From Watersipora subatra (Eukaryota; Bryozoa; Gymnolaemata; Cheilostomatida; Watersiporidae), in NCBI RefSeq assembly GCF_963576615.1, contig NC_088711.1, forward strand, positions 58,384,248-58,448,247: a stretch of DNA of 64,000 bases, written 5' to 3'. The translations under genes were made by a program, and so were the position numbers. Positions within the stretch are counted from its first letter, which is position 1. Each line of letters opens with the position of its first letter. Below are positions 56,101-64,000 of the stretch, piece by piece. The notes under the pieces were generated by a model. It ran no database searches. It saw nothing but the letters and a program-made list of their open reading frames with translations, and had not been told where the DNA came from.

Positions 56101-59100
56101 CACTTTGGTCAGTTGTTAGACTGAACCTTCTTATGCATTTTAGCTGTGGAAAAAACATTTTTTATGAAAAGGTTGGTTGTGTGGTTTTACAGCACCGTAA
56201 TTTGACAAAAGCAACACGCTCTAACCTGAAGTCATATCTACCTCTATGAAAAAATGTTTTTATGCATTCAACATTTACCAGTTAATTTTTATTGGCTGAC
56301 TAAAATAAGCTGAAGGAGTTGCTTTTTTATCGAAAATAATGGTAATTCCATTTAATCCATCTTTAGTTTGATGTGTTTTTATATCACTTGTGAGAAATCA
56401 ATAAATGATTATCATCCATCGCCGTTTCCTTTTTTAGTAGAAGCATACCTAAATATTATTAAGCAGAGGTCGCTTGTGTCAATAATTGTCCAGGTTCTAT
56501 TTGAGAAACTATAATAATCAAAATTTGAGTCCTTGATCCTCTACGGAAATGATAAGCTGGTTAAAAGACCCACCCTCAATATGATGAACTGTGTGTTTAG
56601 CCATGTTGCATATGTTTCCACCGTATCTCATCGATATTTGCAGCCGGGATTCTGTAGAAGCTAATTTTTCAACTTAGTAAATATACAAAATGATTAATAG
56701 ATTTAAATGAAGGATTAGCTTAGATTCTTAATAAATTATTTCCACAATGCCAGCAGAAGACAAATTTGGCAAATTTGGACTTAGGGAGGTAGTATGGTAA
56801 CATACCCATTCTGCTGAAGTGCCGTAAAACCTCTAATTGAACGCCATAGCGCTCTATTTTTCAACCTCTCTTCTATAGTGGTGGTCAAATAGAGGTGGCG
56901 TTCAAATGGAGGTGGAGTTCAATTAGATGTTTTATGCTAGTCCTCTCAATTATCAAGTTACAGCATGTCTTGTAAGTAGCTATTATATTGTTGCCGTCGC
57001 AGTTTCTGGCATGCTTTTACTTTTACAGATACGTCTGAAACTAAATCAGGCTTTTAATGCACTAAGGAGACCTACCACTGTTGCGCCTACCTTGACCTCA
57101 GATGGCGAGGAGGATGAGAGACCACCTGACCCAGATGTTTTGGAAGAGAGGCTTAAACACTGCACTACTGTCAAAGAGTATGCTGTATGTACATGTAGAT
57201 ATCCCACTCTGTAACTTATGTATACCATGTTCATACCACCATGGTTCATACCACCATAGTTCATACCGCCATAGTTCATACCGCCATAGTTCATGCCACC
57301 GTAGTTCGTACCGCCATAGTTCATACCGCCATAGTTTGTATCGCCATAGTTTGTACCGCCATAGTTTGTATCGCCATCGTTCATACCGCCATGGTTCATA
57401 CCGCCATGGTTCATACCGCCATGGTTCATACCGCCATGGTTCACACCGCCATGGTTCACACCGCCATGGTTCATACCGCCATGGTTCATACCGCCATGGT
57501 TCATACCGCCATGGTTCATACCGCCATGGTTCATACCGCCATGGTTCATACCGCCATGGTTCATACCGCCATGGTTCATACCGCCATGGTTCATACCGCC
57601 ATGGTTCATACCGCCATGGTTCATACCGCCATGGTTCATACCGCCATAGTTCATATCACCATGGTTCTTGGCATTTTTGTTGTGAAATTCTGTTTTTGGG
57701 AATGTCTGTTAGATAGTTTAGTGTACATTATACAATAATAGACAATTGCTGAGATTGCAGAGATTCATCAAGAATGTAATGATGACCAATTGGGGTGACA
57801 GAATCATTTGCGGCAGCCAAATAGTGGACAGTCTAAATAATAGGGAGCACGCTATATTTCATTTGCTATGAATGTATAAAATTTGTCTTGATTTAGATGT
57901 ACAGACATTCATTTACAGTTTGTCTGCTGGAAATTCCCTCAATAGTTGTGGATGATCAATTTTAATTAGCTAATAGTAAATATTTAATGGAATTTCTATA
58001 AACTTGTAATGATATGTTGCTGTTAACTCACAAACTATGATTTTTGGGGTTGAACTAGCATTAAATTGGATGATTAAGATTCTAATTAATATTTTAGAAA
58101 GTTTAGGCAGGTTTTGACAGCCATTGTCATATTACGATTTGTACCAAGATTAGATTTGGCCTTTCCTCCTTGAATCTACTCAAGGCGTGATGACATATTC
58201 ATGGGCTGCCAATTAAGGGACATCTTCCCTTTGCTGCCCATCAACACTTCGTATAAACATATAGGTACATGAGTTGCTTTTGTGTTTCTAGTAGTGTAAG
58301 AATTAAGAATTTTTGCATGATTTCTTTTTATAATATTAATATAATATTTATGGTATCATAATATTTATATTACATGTATAATAATATAATATATATTATA
58401 ACATTAATATAATAGGCCTATTTATAATAATATAATATAATATATAATTTAATAATATAACAACACAATATATTATTATAGTATTAATATAATATGATAA
58501 ATATAATAATATAATATAAGTAACTTTTGTAAACATAAAATTAAGAATTGAATAGTGCTATGATAAGGCTGCCAAGAGAAACTACTGTAGGTTCCCAGAG
58601 TCATACCTGTAATGTGCTTTCCATTCTTGGCTAGTAGTAGGTTTATGTTCAACAATGTTTTCTAAATGAAACTATTCAGTAGTCATACATTGTATATCAT
58701 ATACCGTCGGTAGTTGACTAAATAACGATAACAAAGCAGTTGGCATCTGCTATCTGACAGACCAATAGCGAGCCAAGTGATTTATTATTGCTCTATAAGG
58801 AAATTACTTCAAATTACTAGATTATTGTTTTGCACTATGGGTAGACCTGCTGCTGTCAGACATGCTGTATGTTTACAATGGAAGGCCTCAGCGTCATCAG
58901 GTCTCTGAAAGACTTGTGTAATTTGAGTTCAGTGAGCCATCCTGCAGTAACTTGAAACAAAGTGCAACAGTAGGAATAACAAGAAGAAATATAAATATTT
59001 ATAGCCAAAGGCTTGCAGTTTTGTGGCCCATGAGTGAATCCAGAACAACAACAAGTTTAGCGATGTTGTATTAGTTTTGATGTTCAGCTGTCTAATAGGG

Positions 59101-62100
59101 TGGCAGCTGACTCCGTTCCATCTCAGGGACAGCTGAGGGATTATTTTCTGTGTCAGCTCAATATACTTTTAGTAGTTAGTAAGAATAGAACTGCGAAAGC
59201 GAACTTATGTGCAGAGGTTTCTCCCTTTGTTGTTAACCAGAAGGCCTGACCATGTTCCCAAACAATTAATTTATTTATTAATTAAATTTACTTCTATCTT
59301 AATTTTTATTTATTTTCTTAAATTTATTTTTTAAATTTATTAATTAAATTTATTTTTATCAAAAGTGTTTTTTTCATTAATAATTTATACATTTTTATAT
59401 ATTATTTATATACATTTATATAAATAATAATAAAATGTTCTTAAAATATTTCAGATACTTCTCTAAATATTAAAGTATTCAAGACCTAAAGTTTTTTATC
59501 TGATTCATTCCAACCTAAATTGACTGATTTTCATCATGAAAAACGTAGCAACTTTTCCTTAGATAAAAATATAGTTGCACATGCGTTAACGCTATCACAA
59601 AATTTTAAATATTTATGCTAAATAATTACTCTGCTAATGACACTCAAATAATGATAATAGCAGTAATGAACATCCCAGCAAGGACGTCATTGGTTTCACA
59701 CAACAATCCTCACTGGTTAATCCGTTTATCAATGTCACAGTGTGGTAGCATCCGCGTGTATTGCCACAGTGATTATCTGTGCTAGTGTAAGCTGTGCGTT
59801 TTGTCAGTATGCTTTGACAGACCTTTACTTCAGGAAAAGACAAGCATATGACATAATCACTTACTTGATATGTCTATGAAGTATAATCATATTAAACTGT
59901 ATTGTAGCTATGCAAATGTCTTTCATAGGGTGTATGTCTACATCATTTATGGTTTAGGAATCTTTGCTCTTCATACTTGATGCTGATTGGTGCAACGTTT
60001 TAGTCTTGAATGATATTTTTATTAGTTATTTATTCCATATACTTGTTGGAAACCATAAATGTACCAACCGTTATGATCTTGTGCTATTTTATCATCATAT
60101 TTTACTAATTAGCTTTTGGTGACTAAAAATTAAAATCAGTTTTATTTAAATAAGTTCTTTGTATATGATTAATGTACGAATAATCTAACTTTAATAATAC
60201 TTTATTATGTTCGTTTGTTTGAAAATGGTCTTATTCAGATATTGCATTATCCAGATATTGCATTATTCAGATATCGCATTATTCAAATATTGCATTATTC
60301 GTATATTGCATTATTCAGATATTGCATTATTCGGATATTACATTATCTTGATCAATTTATGTTAAGGCTGGTTCACTCTATATCTCGGTGTTGATGCCGC
60401 AATACTTCGCTGATCGTCTGTAATAACAATGTTCACACTATCATAAACCCACGTATGTCAGAGAAACTTTGTGTTTCACATCGTTGGGTGAAAAAACCAT
60501 AACAGCGACACCGTTACTCCCGTCGACTGTAGGCTACTTAAGAAATTGATTAAAATTTTTTGCACGCAGTTTGACAAAACATTCTCTCATGATTGGTTAA
60601 TGGCAGTTCAGTAATTTATTTATTGAAAGTTTTGAGTAAAGCCTGACATTAATATAATGTCTTTGAAAAGTAGGGGTGCTGTCTGAGAGCCTGTCCACGT
60701 GAATGTGTTGCTCACATCCCCTTTTGCGTCGTTACTGTCAGTACAAACTTGGCATCTATTTTAGATAGTGTATATTTTGATTAGTCGATGCTTTGGTACA
60801 GCCGCACCCTGCAGTGCCAGTTCATTTCAGTAAATATATATATAGAAGAATGTTTGTGATTACTCTACACAAATAAAATAATAAACCTCCGAGCATTTTA
60901 AGCCGATACGTTGTGGAATTTGTTTTTAAAGAAAATGCTAAGTCGGACAAAGTGCAAATTAAGATAACAAGCGAATGTTGACCTTTTTGTTTTTCATGTT
61001 TGTTATTCCCCTCAGTAGAAAAAACCTTGCCTTGTATTATTTTGGCAGCTTTGCACTTTATTTTCAATTCAACTTGTTGAAGCCTATTCTAGTTACCGGC
61101 AAGTATCTAAAGTTATCGAAACTTTGGGTTTATATTGTTGCGGTATAGCATGCATTCTACAATGACACTTTCCTTAAACTATGTATATTGGCCAATAATT
61201 GAAGTTTAAAAAAAAATTAAATCAGCCAATCATTGAAAGCAATTTTTAACTATCAGCCAATCAAAAATAGGCCAAATAATTCAATTGAAAGAAAGCTTGT
61301 TCAATTTTAATTTACAAACTACTATTTAGTCATGATAGCCAACCAGAAAGGAGGCTAACCTCTAGAGATTATGGTTTTAGCTAATCACAAATGATAGAAA
61401 GTGCCACTTGAAAACACTTTGGTAGTGAAATTTTTATCGCAGAAAGTTGACTACCAAGTTTATATATAGACATATTTCAACTATTCATATCCGCAAATGT
61501 TCAGAATTTATGTTACCACCGTTCTAAGTCACTGGCCAGCAGTGCTGAGCTAAAGGTCACAGGTGATCTAAATATTCCCTTGAGAGTCATTAAACTCTTT
61601 GGATGATGAATCACCCGGCTCTTGTTAAAAACAGTGATTTATTTTGGCGACAGGTTGTAATATGTTTATATATGATTCATTGAAAAATGTAAAAAATTCC
61701 TCGAAGCCTTTCCCACCCTGTTACGATTTTTCATGTCACTTCCTTGGCCAATGACATAGTTAACATTCAAGTCTGGTGTTTATATTTATAACTACTTGCA
61801 ACCTGAAGGTCTAGTGTGCCATGAGAGATTACCAGATGCAATAGCTATATGCACAATCAGTCTCGAGCACCAGTGGATGGTTGTTTGGCACAGTCTAGAG
61901 ACTGTGTTCATCTACCAAACCAAAAGTTGGGAGATCAAATTTGTTTGTAAGAAATTTTTTTCCAAGTGTGGCTTCAGACAGACAGGTTGACAGAAAAGGT
62001 AGTTGCTATAGTACAGACTAGCTGAATGTCCAGAGTTGCCTGGGTAATAAAAAAGTCTTTGCGCAGCAAATTTATTTTTCTCTAACATATACAACATTTA

Positions 62101-63811
62101 CCATTCTAACTTTTAAACTTCATATCAGAAGAAAAGAGTTTTTGTGCAGTTCAAATAAATTAGAATAAAAGAAACAATGAGTAGGCTACATGGAAATGTG
62201 TGTATAAAAAAGGTTACTGTTGCAGCGGAAGCTCGTATTCAAAGTTTTCATTGATGATACTGGTATCTCTCGAATTTGGTACAAACGTAAAAATGAGATC
62301 TCGAGCTTTCTTTGTCTGATACTTTGTCTGACCAAACGGAGAGACAATGTAGAAGCAATTCCTATTCCAGAGAATACAATTGTCCACGTGAAAAGCATTT
62401 ACTAGTTTTTATAGATTTGTCGAAATTGGAAATATGAGTGTAACGGCATAGGGCCTATTTGAAATTGAAATGGCACATTTTAAAATTAAAAATTAACATT
62501 ATGGTGAAAAAAATTAGCCTTTAAAAAATTTCAAAAAAGTAACAAACACAAAAGGTAATATTAATTAATACACGTGTGGACCCTCACCAAAAAACTATAA
62601 TTCATTCCAGCGTTGAATGAAGGCGAAAATGTCATTTAGAGGGGTATAGAAACCCATAGTAATTATCTAATGCAAACACCTTCTTGTAAAAATCATCAAA
62701 ATTTTATATACTTACTGTACATACAAAAAATTAGTAACAAATTAATATGGTAACCTTAGTAACTACAGCTACCTACGGTAACTTCTGTGTATTTAGTGGT
62801 TATAATCTGCAACAAAATGTAACATTACAATGTTTTATGTGCAGTACATACATGTAGGATAGGGAGTTCTTATCTTCAAGACAGACGTATAACATAAAAG
62901 TTGAATTTAACTCAAATGAATCTAGCTTACTAAACACATACTTAAAGCTAGGTTTTATTATGTATTCTACTAAACTTTAATTTTGTCATCGTCTTAATCT
63001 TTATTACCTGTTTCCTGTTTCGTTTTCACCACAACTTGTAACAAATTATAGTGAAAACTCGTAATTCGTTACAAGTTTACCAAATTACATGTTTTCACTA
63101 TTCGGTTCAGCTAATCTGAACTGAGAGAGAGAGCATCGTATCTCTTTCATGCATTGTGGGAGGGATTTTGGCAAATAGCATTCCGGTATCGTCGTTATTT
63201 CGACGTACTCAGCACACGTAATTTTTATTGATATCGTATGGCGAAAAAATGTCTTATGGCGAGGACGAAAAAAGCATCGTGTTCTACATCACAAGTCGAA
63301 AAAACTGTAACAGGGTCATCGTAACCCGAGGGCATACGGGTAATAAGAAATGCACATTTGGCGAGTGCAATTGCGAAAAAGATATACAGTATATGGTTAA
63401 AGCGTAGGCAATGATAAGGACGGCTTAGCCTTGTGGTTATGTGCGCTTGTTAGTCGACTTACAATTTGAATGTTGCAAGTTCAAATCTATCAGTAAAGTG
63501 TTTTTTCGTTGCTAAAAATTTATCACTATGGCTGGACAGACGAATAACAGACATACAGACAAACATTGAGATTTATATAAATAGAATAGAATTTGTTCCG
63601 TTGACGAGGTCTTCTCCTTGATGATATGTTGACCAACGCACTAACATAGCATTCCTCTTTTCCATAGACATATGCGAGTGTGGAACAGATCAAAGGTTTC
63701 ATGACACGTATCTATGCGCAACTCTATGATTATGCTGTGATTGTGGCTCTCAGAAAGAATCCAGAAACGAACACCTATGAACCATATGTGAAGTACAAAT
63801 TTCCACCTCAG
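44748..63811 (+). CDS. DENND2: DENN domain-containing protein 2-like (5' part; gene continues off the right edge)
   Basis: DENND2 proteins are known as guanine nucleotide exchange factors for Rab9-type GTPases. Exons seen: 44,748-47,111; 47,973-48,053; 57,029-57,184; 63,668-63,811. All join in phase 0 with GT-AG sites, giving 915 residues in the window. The first exon (acceptor TTTATTGTAG at 44,726) encodes a long Ser/Thr/Pro-rich, probably disordered region with APPPKPPRTFEH, a motif shared with vertebrate DENND2, plus polyproline and basic stretches. The last exon encodes IYAQLYDYAVIVALRKNPET, TNTYEPYVKYKFPPQ, the start of the uDENN domain (family pattern LFEYFxVVSLxKK...TYxPExxxQFP). The rest of uDENN, cDENN and dDENN lie beyond 64,000. 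An in-frame TGA at 44,742 fixes the start at 44,748. Extra small exons may exist in the 9-kb and 6.5-kb introns. Confidence 0.85.
47973..48053 (+). CDS. DENND2: DENND2-like exon 2
   Basis: 27 codons between TTTACTTTCAG and GTAGGATG, phase 0 both sides: GAKRIDQSQLKPAEQAVKT then QNEKALEK. No domain; probable helical linker. Supported by splice sites, open frame and phase agreement with both neighbours. Confidence 0.7.
50940..51277. mobile_element. Harbinger-type MITE, 338 bp, TAA-flanked
   Basis: Ends AGCCTGGTTCCCATATACGC and GCGATATGGGAGCCAGGCT are inverted repeats of about 20 bp. Both flanks are TAA, the TWA target typical of PIF/Harbinger elements. The body is clearly more GC/CpG-rich than its surroundings and carries no transposase. 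Related ends occur at about 2,994 and 60,365. Confidence 0.8.
51626..51715. repeat. Inverted repeat with about 30-bp arms
   Basis: GCAAGCATAGAGTTATCGCC then CCCCTAGAGTG pairs with CACTCTAGGGGGAGATAAC then TCTATGTTTGC, with two or three mismatches and a loop of roughly 28 bp. Could be a small foldback MITE; outer ends not defined. Confidence 0.7.
53345..53425 (+). mobile_element. SINE-like tRNA head
   Basis: CTAGTAGATCTGCTGGTCTAG (A-box region) is followed by a B box, AAGGTTCAAACTCCG, with tRNA-like spacing. No complete cloverleaf. Same orientation as DENND2. Confidence 0.4.
53817..54234. mobile_element. MITE, 418 bp, TA-flanked, CCCTAGGACACTTA ends
   Basis: Left CCCTAGGACACTTATGTATT and right ATATAAGTGTCCTAGTG are inverted terminal repeats, each flanked by TA. 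The inside is rich in TTCGCG/GCGAAA words (TTTCGCGTTTTCG, CGCGAAAATTTC, GCGAAATTAAG). TA target and size fit a Tc1/mariner-type MITE. No coding capacity. Confidence 0.8.
56827..56932. mobile_element. Short MITE, 106 bp, TA-flanked
   Basis: AAACCTCTAATTGAACGCC at the left pairs with GGAGTTCAATTAGATGTTT at the right, both flanked by TA. The inner part repeats GTGG(C/A)GTTCAA words. It lies about 95 bp upstream of the acceptor of DENND2 exon 3. Confidence 0.75.
57029..57184 (+). CDS. DENND2: DENND2-like exon 3
   Basis: 52 codons between TTTTACTTTTACAG and GTATGTAC, phase 0 both sides: IRLKLNQAFNALRRPTTVAP, then an acidic TSDGEEDERPPDPDVLEE, then RLKHCTTVKEYA. The charged helix just before the uDENN domain fits the equivalent linker of DENND2 proteins, but identity there is low. 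Confidence 0.75.
57229..57667. repeat. 15-bp minisatellite GGTTCATACCGCCAT, about 29 copies
   Basis: Head-to-tail 15-mers start about 45 bases after the donor of DENND2 exon 3. The centre (about 57,390-57,645) is nearly homogeneous, while the left flank has variants (CATAGTTTGTATCGC). Because the unit is a multiple of three and lacks stops in several frames, it stays open on both strands: MNHGG repeats on minus, SYRHG and VHTAM repeats on plus. I treat the frames as by-products. Confidence 0.95.
58320..58515. repeat. AT-rich ATAATATAAT tract
   Basis: Nearly pure A/T built from TAATATAATA and ATAATATAATATA words. A decayed microsatellite. Confidence 0.7.
60231..60342 (+). repeat. 16-bp tandem repeat, 7 copies
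   Basis: TTATTCAGATATTGCA repeats seven times at exact 16-bp spacing with scattered single-base variants (TTATCCAG, ATATCGCA, CAAATATT, CGTATATT, CGGATATTACA). Intronic. Confidence 0.93.
61250..61475 (+). repeat. Third copy of the 43-kb dispersed repeat
   Basis: Shares with about 43,040-43,250 the order CCAATCAAAA, GAAAG(C/A)AAGCTTGTT or GAAAGCTAACTTGTTC, TTTAATTT, GATAGAAAG then CACTT(T/G)GAAA(A)CA, GTAGTG, and TGAAATTTTTAT. Highly diverged, no clear ends. Confidence 0.45.
62571..63340. mobile_element. MITE family B, copy 3 (diverged ends)
   Basis: Body words match copies 1 and 2 in order: AGGGGTATAGAAACC, TAATTATCTAATGCAAACA, AAAAATCATCAAAATTTTAT, GGTAACCTTAGTAACTA, CTTACTAAACACATACTT. 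The ends (GTGGACCCTCACC and GGGTCATCGTAACCCGAGGG) are decayed. No transposase. Confidence 0.75.
63412..63600 (+). mobile_element. SINE-like element just upstream of a DENND2 exon
   Basis: tRNA-like head (AGCCTTGTGGTTATGTGCGC, then a B box GCAAGTTCAAATCT), a short body, and a tail with ACAGACGAATAACAGACATA and ACAGACAAACATTGAG then an ATATAAATAGAATAG run, resembling the tail of the 32,205 copy. It ends about 70 bp before the acceptor at 63,667. Confidence 0.55.
63668..63811 (+). CDS. DENND2: DENND2-like exon 4 (start of uDENN domain)
   Basis: 48 codons between CTTTTCCATAG and GTAACTAAC, phase 0: TYASVEQIKGFMTRIYAQLY, DYAVIVALRKNPETNTYEPY, VKYKFPPQ. The LxxYxVxVxLxKxxxxxTYxPxxxxxFP layout is the first strand-loop segment of uDENN in DENND2. 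The remaining domain exons are right of the window. Confidence 0.9.
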
Positions 63812-64000
63812 GTAACTAACACCTTTCTGTTTCCTGGTACTAGATTCAACGCTGGCTTGTTTGTTGGGTGTACTCTGTTATACAGATCAGTTTGGCTCCC
63901 ATCTACCAGGTCATGAGTTTTTATGCTTTGAACAGTTTTTCTTATTAGCACCCTTTACAAATATAAACCAAATTATACGACTATATTGAAAACAAATCCA

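Larger units (their letters stand above)
48054..57028. other. DENND2 intron, about 9 kb, repeat-bearing
   Basis: No further exon recognised. Contains a poly-G/GGT run near 48,434, the Harbinger-like element (50,940), a short-arm hairpin (about 51,626-51,715), a TA-flanked MITE (53,817), a SINE-like head (about 53,345), a 17-bp direct duplication at about 55,846 and a 106-bp MITE (56,827). Open frames such as 55,884-56,249 are orphan and without family resemblance. Confidence 0.55.
57185..63667. other. DENND2 intron, about 6.5 kb
   Basis: Holds the 15-bp minisatellite, AT-rich tracts (58,320-58,515 and 59,258-59,420), a 16-bp tandem repeat (60,231), a Harbinger-like end (about 60,365), a dispersed repeat (about 61,250-61,475), MITE family B copy 3 and a SINE-like element. 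No additional exon was recognised on either strand. Confidence 0.55.

Noticed and set aside
55884..56249. 121-residue plus frame in a DENND2 intron
   Set aside because: A frame of similar length is open on the other strand, no family motif is seen, and it is not needed for phase continuity of DENND2.
57046..57654. 202-residue minus-strand frame of MNHGG repeats
   Set aside because: It is the reading of a 15-bp minisatellite inside a DENND2 intron and runs into the antisense of a DENND2 exon. No start context, splice or homology supports it; kept only as a finding to exclude.
57102..57738. Plus-strand repeat frames (SYRHG and VHTAM) of 165-204 residues
   Set aside because: Same minisatellite in other frames, continuing past the exon donor GTATGTAC.

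Overview
The window is animal (metazoan) nuclear DNA. It has spliced genes with GT-AG introns, AT-rich introns and intergenic DNA, many non-autonomous DNA transposons (MITEs), tRNA-derived SINE-like pieces and several minisatellites. The gene set (TASK-type K2P channel, GABA-B/GPR156-type class C GPCR, RPL27A, DENND2-type DENN protein) fits a bilaterian invertebrate. A lophotrochozoan such as a mollusc or bryozoan seems likely, but I cannot fix the species.

Layout. 1-10.39 kb has no coding exon I can support; it holds MITEs, AT-rich tracts and SINE-like pieces. 10,393-11,402 (+) is the large last coding exon of a TASK-like two-pore-domain K+ channel. 11,823-23,488 (-) holds seven joined exons of a class C GPCR: 7TM core, coiled coil and cytoplasmic tail. 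It is tail-to-tail with the channel, 420 bp apart. 23.5-29.7 kb is unassigned and repeat-bearing; I see no ligand-binding-domain exon there. 29,705-35,828 (-) is a complete RPL27A gene in four exons whose first coding exon is only the ATG. 35.8-44.7 kb lies between the divergent RPL27A and DENND2 genes and holds several MITEs, including a 726-bp near-perfect palindrome. 44,748-63,811 (+) is the 5' part of a DENND2-like gene: one long exon for a disordered N-terminal region, then at least three short exons reaching the start of the uDENN domain. The gene runs off the right edge.

All exon joins given here were checked by reading-phase continuity and by resemblance to remembered family sequence, not by alignment. 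The four genes have no evident functional link: a leak K+ channel and a GPCR of the kind that signals at the membrane, a ribosomal protein and a probable Rab exchange factor. No prokaryotic-style system, CRISPR array or viral coding region was recognised. The most unusual items are the GPCR (no TM3 cysteine, no visible Venus-flytrap exons), the TASK channel's altered X-gate motif, two very long foldback transposons with recognisable target-site duplications, an E-box minisatellite, and a 15-bp minisatellite open on both strands in a DENND2 intron.
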